DNA of 64,000 bases from Rhizophagus clarus. Lineage: Eukaryota > Glomeromycota > Glomeromycetes > Glomerales > Glomeraceae. The stretch lies in contig BLAL01000040.1 of NCBI GenBank assembly GCA_015698045.1, forward strand, positions 1,590,501 through 1,654,500, in the 5' to 3' direction. Within the stretch, counting starts at the first letter, position 1, and each line of letters opens with the position of its first letter. A model generated the notes under the pieces. That model was not told the origin of the DNA, did not search any database, and was given only the letters and a program-made list of their open reading frames with translations. Below are positions 48,616 to 60,951 of this stretch, piece after piece. The translations under genes were made by a program, and so were the position numbers.

Positions 48616-49691
48616 TAGTGTTGCCTGCCATAATAGTTGTAACAGGTTGTAAAAGTTGTAACATATTGCCGTAAAGTTGTAATATTTTGCTGTAATTTTC
48701 TAACTGGTTGTAATTGATGTAATGTTCGTAATTAGTATAACATTTTTATATATTATTTCTGTAAAAATTCTGTAAAAATGAAGAGTTATTCATGAAAAAA
48801 TTATCAATCTGATAAATTTCCATAATGCAAGGTTATTAATTCCATGAATAAGCCTTTATGGAACAAAAATGGAGTATAAAAACATGAATTGACTTTTTTT
48901 ACAGAGTGATTTCATTATAAGATGGCATTTAACCCTTAAAAAATAAGCAGTATTAAGAAAACTCATGTAAATTTTCTTAATTATCTTTATTAATGGTACA
49001 TAAACCTTAAAAAATAAGCAGTAACAAGAAAATTTACATAAACTTTTTTTGACCATTGTGAATTATCTGCGAAATTGCATATCTGATTTTATGTAATTGG
49101 ATTATCAACTTTTTTTTTAATTAAGTGCTTTTCTTCTAGCTCATAAGTTTTTGACTTGTAGCATTTAACAATATATATCTTTTTTTTTAATTGATCTCAC
49201 TTTCTTTAGTATTAGGTTCCTTGGTTCTTTTTGGACTATGAAAAGTGTAGGTCTACTATTACTGTTTCTTTTCTATTTATGGCTTTGGACCTTTTGATCA
49301 TTTAAAATGGGTCTTTTTGAAAGGCGTTTTTCTTAATAAGAATGTAATTAACACCTTTCTTCCTATTTTTAGCCAACTTGCAGATTATTTCTATTCAAGA
49401 GATTGTGATCATGTGCTTTATGATGTTTTTTAAAAAATACACGAGTAAAATTTATAAATTAGAATTTTTGCATTTCTTTCATAGAAAAAATTACGTCATT
49501 TTAATCAAAGACTTGATTTTTTGAACTATTTTTATCATAATTTTATCATATTTAATTACAACTTACAGCATAATTACGTATTACAATCTTAATACAGCAC
49601 ATTACAACTTTTTGCCATTAGTTGTAATCAGAATTGCAACCCAAGTTGTAATTCAGAATGTTATAATTATTACTTACGGCCAGCAACACTA
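48616..49691. mobile_element. hAT-type non-autonomous element, 1076 bp
   Basis: Ends TAGTGTTGC and GCAACACTA are exact inverted repeats, extended by GGCC/CTGCC-like sequence. Flanking ATTTAAAA at 48608-48615 and 49692-49699 is an 8-bp duplication. The empty site is seen in copy 2 near 63555 (GATTTGAAATAAAAAAG). Internal sequence has repeated TTGTAA motifs near both ends and no transposase ORF. Confidence 0.9.
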
Positions 49692-50664
49692 ATTTAAAAT
49701 AAAAAAATTACACTTTAAAATTAAAATCACTTAAACGATAAATATTAAAAGTACAAAAGTTGGTCGTATTTCATGAATATTAATCCAATCATTCTAAAAT
49801 TTTTATTGTAAGTAGATTCGATCTCTTTAAACAACTTTACTTAAGCGGAAAAAGGCAATTTTATTTGACCAAAGTAGTGAAATCATGCTCCGAAGTTGCA
49901 AAATGAGTTTTCACAAAAAAATTGATAATACAAAAATAGCCAATACTTCACAAATATTAGTCCAATTATTATAAAAATTTACATACAGGTAGATTTGACA
50001 TCACTGAACAACTTTTTAAACATAAAAAAGTAATTTCATTTGACCAAAGTGATGTTATTACATCCTGAAGTTAAAAGAGAAAAAAAAAATTTTTTGGAGT
50101 TAGTACTGCTTAAAAAATATAATTATCTTCACAAATATTATACTTAAAATCATAAAAATTGAAATACAAATACTTTTTACAACTGCTGAACAATTTACTT
50201 AAACATAAAAAGGTAATTTCATTTGTCCAAAATTCATTTTTTATATGAGTAAAATTAGCAAACAAAAAATAATAATGTGAGAATATTGTTATAAAAACAT
50301 GATTTTTTTTATAAATATTAAATACAATATTGTATTTATAAAATTAAAATGTGTAAAATAATAGAAAAGAAGTATCAGTTTAAAAAAATTTTTTGTAAAA
50401 AATTTTTTTTGATATACGTGTGAAATTAAAATTTTCTCTCTTTATATATATATATGAAAATTTTTGTTATATGAATAAGAGGTTCTGCTACGCAAATATA
50501 ATTACTGAGCTGAAATAAAAATAAATTCAACTACACATTTAAATATTTAACCAACTAAAAATTTTATATTAAAATAAGCAAATAAAAGTCTTACATAGGG
50601 TTTTTTTTTATATAATCATTAAGCAAACTCAAATCTAACATATTTATATATTGTTCGGGATCCT

Positions 50665-52015
50665 AGTCCAACCCAAGTGCTAAAGACTAATGGAGATAAT
50701 GAATTTAAAATCTTTTTTTAAAAATTAGTAACTTTTTATTTCTTAATTTGCCAGTTTACGATTACTTTAGCCAGATGATCGTATCTAGGGTAATAAAAAA
50801 CAAATGGTTAAACATGATCTCTGATTCAAGAATATGAAGCCCATAAAGACAAAGCTGATAATGAATTTTTGAAATTTATTATTATTTTACTTTTGCAAAT
50901 AAATTTCAAATATTGATTTAATGTATTAAATTATAATAGATTATACTAATGAAAAACAATCTTAAGTTAAAAAAAAAATGTCTTTTAAATTAATACTTTG
51001 CTAATACTATTAAATTTTTTGAATACACAGATGCAAAGTAACTAATGAAGATAAAAAAAAACTTGACTGAAATAGGTAATATAGTTGTTACAGGAGAACA
51101 AGTCCATTTACTGAGAACACAATTAATAAATTTAATTCATTATCTGCAGACACATCTCAGATCAATTAGATGATCAAATTAAGTTCCCACCTTGTTATAG
51201 TTAAAAATTTGCGGCTATCCAATTATAACAAGTGGAACATTAGATAATATATTTGCTATAAATTTTATATATTCTTAGATAAATATCAATTATAAATATT
51301 GCTTATATTTCTAATTAATATTCTACTTTTGAATATTTATTCAATTTTATTTTGAATATGGATTTGACTTTCAAGTTTAAAAAAAAATCATACTTTAAAT
51401 TAATAGATTGTTGTATTTATCATTTCTATATAGCAGATATAAAGTGAAATGATAGAATCTATAATTTTATATATTTTTTTTTAAAAAAAAATAATTATAT
51501 TTATAAAATTGAAAAATAATTAAAGTTTCAGTTTCACATTATCTCCATATAGTCAACATAAAGTAGTAAGGTAAAAACTAGACAGTCAAAACAAAAAAAA
51601 ATGCCATTGGCAGTTGACTATATAGTCACATGATGGTCATATGCTAGCGTCATTAAAGTTGCTAAACTGGGGTTTCAGCAAAGTATATGTTACATATTCG
51701 GTAGATGATTAGACTAGTTTTAGAACTGGGAGTACTCATAGCAAGTTAGAAGCGATTATAATTGTAATTCTATCTTACTTAATAAATGATGGTACGGCTT
51801 TAACACCAAAAAAAAAATATATGTTACATGTTATTAAACTTTAATGTATTATTCAATATATTTATATTTATTATAAGCAATACCATATATTAATACATTA
51901 TGCAATACTATATTTTATTATTATTATATTGAGTCCTTATTACTGAAAACTTTCTTTTTTTATCATTATAAACAGATGGAAAAAATAGCAATGGCTTTCT
52001 TCTTATAGGTACTAA
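50665..52015. other. AT-rich, no gene
   Basis: No coding signal. Bases 51570-51790 are somewhat less AT-rich but fold into nothing I recognise, including tRNA. Confidence 0.5.
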
Positions 52016-53900
52016 TAGGTTTTCTTTTTATTTTCTTTTTTCTTTATTTTTATTTTCTATTTTTTCATCCAATTTTTTTTCTTTTTTGTTTTTATTTTCT
52101 TTGCCTTTTATTTTTTTTATATATTATATTTTTTTAGGATTTTTAATTCTTTTTAAAAAATAAAATGAATATTTTATTTTATTTCTTTTTTTTTATTTTA
52201 TTTTGTTATTTTTATTACTAATAAATTTTTTTTTTAATTTTTTATTTTTATTTTTTTTTTTTAATTTTTTATTTTTATTTTTTTTTTTTAATTTTTTATT
52301 TTTATTTTTATTTTTTTAATTTTTTATTTTTGATTTTTTTTTAATTTTTAATTTTAATTTTTTTTTAATTTTTTATTTTTAATTTTTTTTTTTAATTTTT
52401 TATTTTTAATTTTTTTTTTAATTTTTTATTTTTAATTTTTTTTTAATTTTTTATTTTTATTTTATTTTTAATTTTTTATTTTTATTTTTTTTTTTAATTT
52501 TTTAATTTTTTTCTTTTTTTACTTTTATTTGGTTTTTTTCTTTTTTTCTTTTATCTTTATTTTATTTTCTTTATTTTTCTTTTTTCTTTTGCAATATATT
52601 TTTTTAAATTTTTTAGATTTTTTTAAAAATATTACAGACTTAAATTTTAAATAATTATATTGCTATAATTTGAAATATTTAAAAATATTTAATAAAAAAA
52701 ATAAATATAAATACAAAATGCTTAATTTGTAAATAATATATTTATTAATTATAAAACTTTACAAATTATAAAATATAATTTTATTAAGAAATTAATTTAT
52801 TTATTTATTAACTTATATGATTTCAGTTTATATATTATTCACATAATATTCAGATAATATTTAATTTAAAAATTGATATTTTTTTACTATTAAATTTTAG
52901 GTTTCTTTTATAAATATTCAAGTTATACTATTATAAAATTCTATCTTTTAAAAAATTAACTAAAAATAATTATAACTAATTTAATTGATACATAATAATT
53001 AATTATACTGATTACAATAAATATTAATTTAATTAGTTTTATTTATAAATTATTAATATTAATATTATATTTATTATTTATTATACTGCACACATATTAT
53101 ATTATAAGATTGTATTATATTTTAGTTATCTCATATAAATTAGTATATTATATAGAATATCATTAGTTAATAGTTAATGATTATTATTGTATCTTATAGT
53201 ATTATTAGATTTTAATAAGTTTATTACATCATATTTGATAATCAAATTGTTTAGTTTGATAAAAATTATATATACTGATAACTTACTAGTACTATAATGA
53301 ATGTATATTCTATTTTATTTTTTTTTTTTACTAAATTTTTTATTTTATTATTAACAAATTTTTTTTTTTATCTTTTTATTTTTGTTTTATTTTTAATTTT
53401 ATTTTTTTTTCTTTTTTATTCTCCCTTTTATTTTTTTATTATTTTCTTTTTTTTTTTATTATTATTTCATTTTATTTTATATTATTTTTTTTTTTATTAT
53501 TTTTTATTTTCTTCTTTTTGTTATTTTCTCTTTTATTTTTTCTTTTATTTAATTTGTAATTCCTTTACTTTTCATTTTTTCTTTATATTATAATTTTTGT
53601 TTTTTTTTTATTTTTTATTTTTTATTTTCTCTTTTATTTTTATTTTTATTTTTTTTATTTTATTTTTTTTTATTTTAATTTTATTTCTTTTTGTTTTTTT
53701 ATTCTTCTTTTTTTTTGTTTTTCTCTTTTTATCTTTTTATTAAATATATTATTTTACTTCTTTTTGGTTTTATTTTTTTTTCTATTTATTTTATTTTTAT
53801 TTTATTTTATTATTTTTTATATTTTGTTATTATTATTAGATTTTACATTATTATTAGTTATATTAAAAATAAAAGTTTTAATTTTAAATATAATTAATTT
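52016..53900. repeat. strand-biased T-rich low-complexity tract
   Basis: Extreme T excess on the plus strand for most of 52020-52620 and 53300-53850. Bases 52240-52510 are a degenerate tandem array of an AATTTTTTATTTTTATTTTT unit of about 22-26 bp. Phe/Leu/Tyr-only open frames here are compositional artefacts. Confidence 0.75.
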
Positions 53901-54640
53901 AAGTTTTAGTTTTAAATAATGTATTTTACTTTTTTATTCAATAAATTTTAAATAAATAAATTTATAAATATTTTGTAATATAAAAGTTGTATTTTATTTT
54001 TTTTAACAAAATTTTTTTTTTATATTTTATATAAAAATAAATTTTTAAGTTAAAAAAATTAGCCAATTAAAAATAAATATTATATAATAAGAATAAAAGT
54101 GAAAAATAAATTTATTTTTAAATAAATTATAAAATCAATACTTATTTAGAAATTTTTAATTAAATTTAAAAAAAAATGTAAAAATAAAAGTAAATAAATT
54201 TTTAAATATTAAATTATATATAAAATTTATTAAAATACCAAATAATTTATCAATAAATTTATTTGTATACAATTTTATAAATTTTATATAATTTTTAATT
54301 TTTTATATATTTTTATATATTATTATTAAAAGTATTTATTTTTAAGAGTAAATTTATATGTCACCTCTACAATGCATCACCTTTGGGCAAAAGTATGTAA
54401 TACTGGATAAAATTAAATATGTGAAGTTTAATAGGATGTGAAAAATAGATTTTTTACAATAAAAAAAATTTCAAATTCCTGAAATATATATGAAAAAATA
54501 AAAAAAGTAGGGGTGTGATATGGGTGATAAATGGAGGTGATAATATTGTAAGAATGATATATAAATTATTTCTATTTTTAATATAAATTTATAAAATATA
54601 ATATAGCTTAATATTTTAATACAAAAAAAAAAATACAAAT
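53901..54640. other. AT-rich, no gene
   Basis: Nothing supported. Confidence 0.5.
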
Positions 54641-54654
54641 TTATAATTTAAATA

Positions 54655-54990
54655 AAACAATAAAAATAATTTTTATAAATTTAAATAAAGTAATAAAAAT
54701 AATTTTTATAATTTAAATAAACTGAAGTAATAAAAATAATTTTTATAAATTTAAATAAAGTAATAAAAATAATATTTATAAATTTAAATAAAGTAATAAA
54801 AATAATGTTTATAAATTTAAATAAAGTAATAAAAATAATGTTTATAAATTTAAATAAAGTAATAAAAATAATGTTTATAAATTTAAATAAAGTAATAAAA
54901 ATAATGTTTATAAATTTAAATAAAGTAATAAAAATAATGTTTATAAATTTAAATAAAGTAATAAAAATAATTTTTATAAATTTAAATAAT
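54655..54990. repeat. 33-bp minisatellite, about ten copies
   Basis: The unit is TTTATAAATTTAAATAAAGT followed by AATAAAAATAATG (33 bp). Later copies are identical. The unit is a multiple of three, so it stays open in one frame (MFINLNKVIKI repeated), which does not imply a gene. Confidence 0.9.
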
Positions 54991-55014
54991 TAATAAACTA
55001 AAAAAAAATAATAA

Positions 55015-55140
55015 TTATAAATTATTAGAATTAATAAACCTACAAATTGTATTATTTTTTTAAAAAAAAAAATAATTATAAATTATTATTATAGTTAATA
55101 AATCCACAAATTGCATTATTTTTTTAAAAAATATAAATTT
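55015..55140. repeat. two-copy direct repeat of about 65 bp
   Basis: AATAATTATAAATTATT, then TTAATAAA(C)C(T)ACAAATTG and ATTATTTTTTTAAAAAA occur twice, at about 55008-55070 and 55071-55135. Confidence 0.6.
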
Positions 55141-56233
55141 AATAATATTTAATATTATTTTTAAAGTATTAAATAATTTTAATTAATGTACTGAATGGTT
55201 TTGATATTTGTATATGATATTTTAATATTAAATATTTTACAATAAAGTCATTACATAATCTTTAAATTAAAAAAAAAAAAAATAATTTTAATTAAAATAA
55301 TTTCTTTTACAAAATTATAATTTTATAAAAATATATATTGTAATATTGAATATTAATAGTATAATTTAATAAACTAAAAAAAAAAATATTATTAATAAAA
55401 AATTGTATTATATTTGTATAATTATATAATAAAGAAATCCTTACATCAAATTAATTGTTTTTTAATATTTTAATTATTTTAATTAAATAATTATGATTAT
55501 TTTATTATATAATTATTTTAACTGCTATTAAATCAAATCAATTATTATAATTTAAATTATAATAAATAAATTAAATAATTAAATTTGAAAATAATAGTAA
55601 ATATTTATATTAATTAATTAAAATATTAAAATTATAGCAAAATCAAGACATTTTAAATATCTCAATAGTTTTTGTTTTAATATATATATTTAATAGCAAA
55701 TTCCAGAAAATGATTTTTATTATTAGTAATCATTTTTATGGAACCAATTATTATAATCAAAAATACAAATCACGTGAACTGATTTAAAAATAGGAATTGA
55801 TAACTCAACATGGTTAATACAATCTATTTCGGAAATTAAACATTTGATCGAATTACATACAAATATGTTTTAAATGCGAAATTGCGAATAAAATAAATAA
55901 AATAAACAATGTATGGTCAAATCTGGCAATGAATCATTTTATCGAATTTCCTAATTAATCAGGGGAGAATGATGATGAAACTTTAAATTCATTTTTCAGG
56001 GGTATGACAAGCTTAAGTTACATGTCATCTGTTATCTACCCCACAAGATTCTTTCTCCACAAATTACATCTCTTACAAATATTTTTTAAAAACTCTCGAT
56101 TCGTAAACGTACTTTTTATTCATTTACCCTTCAAATTTTCACACAAACAAAAAATTTTCGTTCACAAATCTTCATGAACTGCTTTAAATTCTTCCCTCAC
56201 AATTAAAAAAAAACAAATTTCCACTTATCGAAA
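55141..56233. other. AT-rich spacer and upstream region of the SWIRM gene
   Basis: Up to 55780 AT-rich with no gene. Bases 55900-56233 are less AT-rich and lead into ATG 56234, so the promoter is probably here. No individual element can be named. Confidence 0.4.
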
Positions 56234-57427
56234 ATGCCTCCTTTGGTCAATAAGACTAAAACCAATATCTCACCCTTGGTCAACAAGAATAGAAGCGGTA
56301 TGGCTTCTTTGGTTAATAAGGTTAGTAATGATAAAAGCAACAAGATCAGAACTAGTAGCACACGAGTCTCACGATACCGCTGGAGATTATGTGAGGCTCC
56401 TCAGCAAATTCTTGAAAAGGTCTACTCAACTAAAGACACCAGGGCAAGCAGAGTTCCTCCAAACATTAAGAATGATATGCGAACATCAATAGCTTGTAAT
56501 TCTCAAAATTTGCGATCATTGATCGTGAATAACCTTACAGAAGTTCAGCCAGTAATAAATACTTCTCAGATCAAGGTGCAAGAGAGTTCCATGATTTTTA
56601 ATGCTCAACCAATTATGGATAACCTTGCAAACATTGAGACAATAACGAATAGTTCTCAAGAAAATCTCCTTATGTTTAACACGACGCCCAATTTCATGAA
56701 CAAGTTTCTTGTGAATAAACAGGAGTTGGTATCCGCTTCCAATAACGACGCGCAGACGAATTCTGTGATGTACAACGCGTTAATAAATGTTTCAGCACCT
56801 ACACTGGATTACAATACCACAAAGGAAAATTCTAAGATTAATAATTATCAGCCGATAATGGTGGATAATATTTCACAGGCATGTAGCCAACACCAACGCA
56901 ATAACAGAAAGTCGCTTAGAAAGCAATCATATCCACAAAGAGCACCGGACTCATCATCAGAAGATGGATACGTAATTCGGGTTAATATTTACGAAGTCTA
57001 CAAAAGAAACCCAAAACTATTGTCAAAAACCTTAAAAGAAGTAAAAAAAGTAGAAAAAAGGGATGAAAATCCGTTCATATTAGAGCTCAATGAACTGATC
57101 ATTCAGATCAATGATCTAGATATTGATCATTTAACAATGAATTTCACAAGCCCAAAAATAACGTGGAAGAAGGGTTCATCATCCCTTGACATTAGGGGGT
57201 TAGAAGGAGCAAATCGACTCCATAAAGAGGAACGGGAACTCTGCTCCAAGTTGAGGATGCAGCCTTTACAATATCTAAGAGGTAAACTTGCGATCCTTCG
57301 TGGTGCGAGGAGGGCCCGAAAAGACAATTTAAAATTTAAAAAAGTAGACGCGCAACGTTTAGTTAATTTTGACGTAAACAAGGCGTGCAAACTTTGGGAA
57401 TTCTTTGATCAGCTTGGTTGGATTTAG
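56234..57427 (+). CDS. SWIRM-domain protein, FUN19/Laf-like
   Basis: Single-exon, 397 residues, intact. The N-terminus has three imperfect PLVNK/SLVNK repeats (residues 3-36), then a long Asn/Ser-rich disordered part. From about residue 240 comes YEVYKRNPKLLSKTLKEVKK, and the C-terminal 75 residues form a SWIRM domain: EERELCSKLRMQPLQYL, K.AIL..A......FKK.DA and FDVNKACKLWEFFDQLGWI at the very end. SWIRM domains (ADA2, SWI3, LSD1) are small helical DNA/nucleosome-associated modules. The C-terminal placement and the LRMQPLQYL..K motif fit the fungal FUN19/Laf1-Laf2 group, which in fission yeast associates with a histone deacetylase complex. So a nuclear chromatin-associated role is inferred. 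It is the clearest host housekeeping-type gene in the right half of the window. Confidence 0.8.
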   Translation: MPPLVNKTKTNISPLVNKNRSGMASLVNKVSNDKSNKIRTSSTRVSRYRWRLCEAPQQILEKVYSTKDTRASRVPPNIKNDMRTSIACNSQNLRSLIVNNLTEVQPVINTSQIKVQESSMIFNAQPIMDNLANIETITNSSQENLLMFNTTPNFMNKFLVNKQELVSASNNDAQTNSVMYNALINVSAPTLDYNTTKENSKINNYQPIMVDNISQACSQHQRNNRKSLRKQSYPQRAPDSSSEDGYVIRVNIYEVYKRNPKLLSKTLKEVKKVEKRDENPFILELNELIIQINDLDIDHLTMNFTSPKITWKKGSSSLDIRGLEGANRLHKEERELCSKLRMQPLQYLRGKLAILRGARRARKDNLKFKKVDAQRLVNFDVNKACKLWEFFDQLGWI

Positions 57428-58619
57428 TTTGAGTCTCGTGGGTTTAGAGTGCTACAAAAGAAATTTTAGTTATAGGAGGGATAATGTATTTTATAAAAAT
57501 TTCATCATATTAATTTTTAGATGGTTTATGAAAAATGAAAAAAAAATTAGAATTAAATATTTTTTTTGAGATAGCTATTAAAATTTAGAGTTAACACATT
57601 TATGATTACGAGGGTTCACTTTAATAAACTTTTGTTTAAAAATCTTTATTACAATAAATTAATTGAAATTTGACACTCTAATACACTAAATTTTCGCATA
57701 AAACTGCATTTCTTTTATGCCATTTCTGCCATCAAATAGAATTTGATGATGAAATTCACGTGAGTGATCTACTTAATAATTTGTTTCTGAATATATATTT
57801 GAAATAAACGTGATAAAAATTAATGAAATAAAATAAAAGACAGAATCACAAGAAGGGTCTAGTAATGCATTATTTTAAAATTAAATTTAAATAAAGGAAA
57901 TATAACAAATAAGGTACGAAGAAAGAGCAAAATGAGAAACGAAACTAAATAGAGTTTGAATAATTTTTTTAAATGTAATTAGACTGAGAATAATAATTCT
58001 TTAAGACAATTCTTAATTTAACAAACGCAGAATTTGCATATCAGATTAAAAGGTGCAATTTACTTTGCGAGAAAAAAAAATTGCATATGTCCCGGGATAA
58101 CAGTTGACATTATTATAAATTTTAACATGGTCACATGCAATAACATTTTTATATGTTGGTTTCAAATTAAGGTGGCAGTTGAAAAACAATTCGCTTAAAG
58201 AGGGATTATTGGTTCAGTTGTGTTACATTACTTTTCGGTGGTCAGTGAATCAAAACTATGTATGGTATATAACAAAATAGATTTTTTCCGTGATCAATTG
58301 ATTCTTAAAGTCAGTCCTTAAAAGATAATTGGCTAGTTTAATAAAATTTTTTGCAGTATTTATTTTATTACGATTATTATTGGACAAAATCGGAATCACA
58401 TGACCAAATAACATTGCACAGACTTAAGTTTGATTAATATTTTCATTCAAATTATATTTTCATTTTGAAATTAAAAATTATTATTTTTTTTTAATATTTT
58501 TTAAAAAAGCAAGGTATTATAAAAAATATATATTAAGTATTCAATTACTATTCATCACAATATAGTAATAAAATATTTATCATTATTTGCCTACTTAACT
58601 AACCTGGAGATATTTTGTT
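57428..58619. other. downstream region, no gene
   Basis: AT-rich, with no coding signal. Confidence 0.5.
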
Positions 58620-59540
58620 TTGTTATAAAGCGCTGGGATTCAGATTTCTACAGTGCAGATATGCGAAATGCTTGGTAAGTATATAGTAGTTTAACTTTCC
58701 AAACATTATGATGATGTGTTTATAATCCTTTATTACGGAAATCATACTTGAGAAATAATTGATTTTTTTGTGAGAAAATATGTTGAGACAAAATGTCTTG
58801 GTATTAATATGATACGCGAAGCCACAAAATTACCCTATCAGAAGCTTCAATAAAAATGGTTTCAGTTTTTGTGTTAGTGATCATTACTAAAAATTGTTCG
58901 AGTTCGTTCTCTAGTGTTTTCCTCAAGGAGTAGAAAGAGAATTTTCTGTTTGTGCTGACGAACAGAAATACAAGGCTTTGAAAAATACCAAGTATGATCA
59001 TATTCCGGCAACAGTATCTATGAAATAAAAAATGATTCGAGACTTATCGAGCAGATTACTAATCTTATTAGTATGTATGATGAATAATATATAAGATTGT
59101 GCCAGAGAAAATTGTAAGCAATCCAGATCCGAAGCCTACCTTTAAAGCCAGAAATCTTCATACACTATCTGATTTATGTGTTATGGGAAAGTTGATGGTG
59201 AGATACATTGCCAACCTCCAGGCATTTCGAAAATAATTATCAAGAATTATTGCATATTACACGTGTATTCAAGATTTGTATTTCCATAAGAGAATATTTT
59301 TTTTTTTCTAAAGTCGGTTGTGGATTTATTAAAGCTAGACTTATTATCCATGATAGTACAAATAAAATGGACGCCTTTTTTGTACGTATTAATGAAAAAA
59401 CACATAGAACGTAGTGGTGTTCGCTTGTCTGAACTCAAAAGAAAAATTATTGCGATAGACGACAAATCGCACTATATAACCAGGCGGTCCCAGAAATTAC
59501 ACATTCAGAAAGAGAAGGAAATACATTATCTATTGTGACC
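58620..59540 (+). pseudogene. decayed protein-coding region, possibly Pds5-like
   Basis: Short coding-like islands in different frames: KRWDSDFYSADMRNAW before a GTAAGT at 58675; EFSVCADEQKYKALKNTKYD near 58935; VPEKIVSNPDPKPTFKARNL and HTLSDLCVMGKLMVRYI near 59100-59205; and RLSELKRKIIAIDDKSHYI near 59425. The DPKP.FK.RNL..LSDL piece reminds me of the C-terminal region of the cohesin factor Pds5, but this is a weak match from memory. Stops and frame changes separate the islands, although unrecognised introns could explain some. Confidence 0.3.
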
Positions 59541-60870
59541 AAAAATGTCCAAATACGCTAAATAACCTCTTCTAATATCATCTAACGGATATTAGCACTA
59601 AATGTTAGCGCGTATGATGCCAAAAGAAAATATTGTTTAGTGAGTAGGCTTTTCTTTTACCGTATCATGATCTTTGTGTTTATTAACATTTATTATTATA
59701 TGTGAGGGACAGGAAAAAAATAATCCGATAGTTTTATGGCATAAATATTATTAAATAAAGTAAATCACCTTTGATTTATATTAATTTTTTATTTTCATTT
59801 CTATTATATCCCTCTTCTACATCAAAAAATGTTATCTACAATAATTCGTATTACCTAAAACAATAATAATACCAAATAGTAAAATAATATAACGCCGACT
59901 TGTTTTTATCTCCGACTTCAATGGCAAATTCAATGTATTACAATTTATGAGAAATTGATTAATGTCTTTCGGAATACCATAATACAGTATATCATTCTCC
60001 TTATGAAATCACAAAAAGGAAAATATCAATTACGGTTTGAGGGATCAACGAGCAGTTATTCCTTATTTCATTGTAAAAAGCAAAAAGGGAAAAATCTCCC
60101 ATTTTCGATTACTTTGAAGACAGGAAGTTCCTGTTTTCTATAAAAGAAAATAAAGAAAATAAGTAAAATCCCAACCGAGTCTCTTATTGCAACATAACTT
60201 AAGGTCTTCAAGTAATGTTGCTCTTAATTCTGGACTTATTTATCCCGATTTAAGGTGTTCAGATAGAAGGTACCTACAGTTAAAAAATGAAAGGAACGTT
60301 AGTAATAGTCTTATTAATATTCCTAATTTTTGATCCAACTTCCAATCCTAACGTCTACCTTCTATTTCGAAATACAAGGCTGAAAGATATTCCGGCAGAT
60401 ACCTACAGATATATATAAAAAAGACAAAAGGAACGTTAAGATAAGTTTCTAAATCCCACTCCCTAATCACACCTTCTTATGACGTGTTTTGAAGTCCAAT
60501 ATTTAAGTCGTATGGGTAAGATTTACAGAACAAAAAAAATCAGAGGAAGCATTAGTAAAATCCACTAACATTCCCTAAATTCGTTTTCTGTGCCTAACTC
60601 TCACCTAATTGTGAGATTCTAGTTCCAAAAAATGGCATTCTTATTCCAATTATATTCGTTCCTAGTCTAACCTTTTCTTTTAAAAAAAAAAAAAGTTTTC
60701 TATAAAAAAATAGTTTTTTTTTTCAAAAACAAAAATATTAAAACGAAAAAAAATGATAGATAAAAATATCACGATTGGATGGATGGTTTTATAAAGTCCG
60801 AAATATAATTAGTACAACATTGCATCTTATCTATACCAAGTATAGTTAGTCTATACTTACCATATATCTA
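59541..60870. other. intergenic, no gene
   Basis: A loosely repeated block containing TACCTACAG and AAAGGAACGTTA occurs near 60270-60300 and 60400-60440. No coding sequence supported. Confidence 0.45.
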
Positions 60871-60914
60871 CAGATCAAATTTGTGCGACAATCGATTTTT
60901 ATATATATATATAA
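60871..60914 (+). promoter_or_regulatory. shared Crinkler upstream motif with TATA-like run
   Basis: CAGATCAAATT, then TGTGCGACAATCGATTT, then TTATATATATATATA, about 40-80 bases upstream of ATG 60952. Matches 40754-40793 (minus) with one indel and few changes. Confidence 0.65.
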
Positions 60915-60951
60915 CATTAATCGCAAAATTCTTTCTTATTTATCTTAAATA

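Larger units (their letters stand above)
47996..50664. mobile_element. AGGATCC-ended inverted-repeat element, copy 1
   Basis: Left end AGGATCCTGAATAATATA, right end read inward AGGATCCCGAACAATATA. Internal sequence matches copy 2 (63086 to window end) through 48172-50140 apart from two insertions (48013-48172 and 48616-49691). Non-coding; without the insertions about 1.4 kb. No clear target duplication seen. Confidence 0.7.

Noticed and set aside
51570..51790. Less AT-rich island, possible tRNA or other RNA gene
   Set aside because: No cloverleaf, B-box or other recognisable RNA motif could be found by eye.
53297..53897. Phe/Leu/Tyr-rich frames of 98 and 68 codons
   Set aside because: A compositional artefact of the T-rich tract; no stop can easily arise there.
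54805..54993. Frame of repeated MFINLNKVIKI
   Set aside because: Produced by the 33-bp minisatellite; no gene context.
57127..57390. Minus-strand frame of 87 codons
   Set aside because: Shadow of the SWIRM-domain gene.
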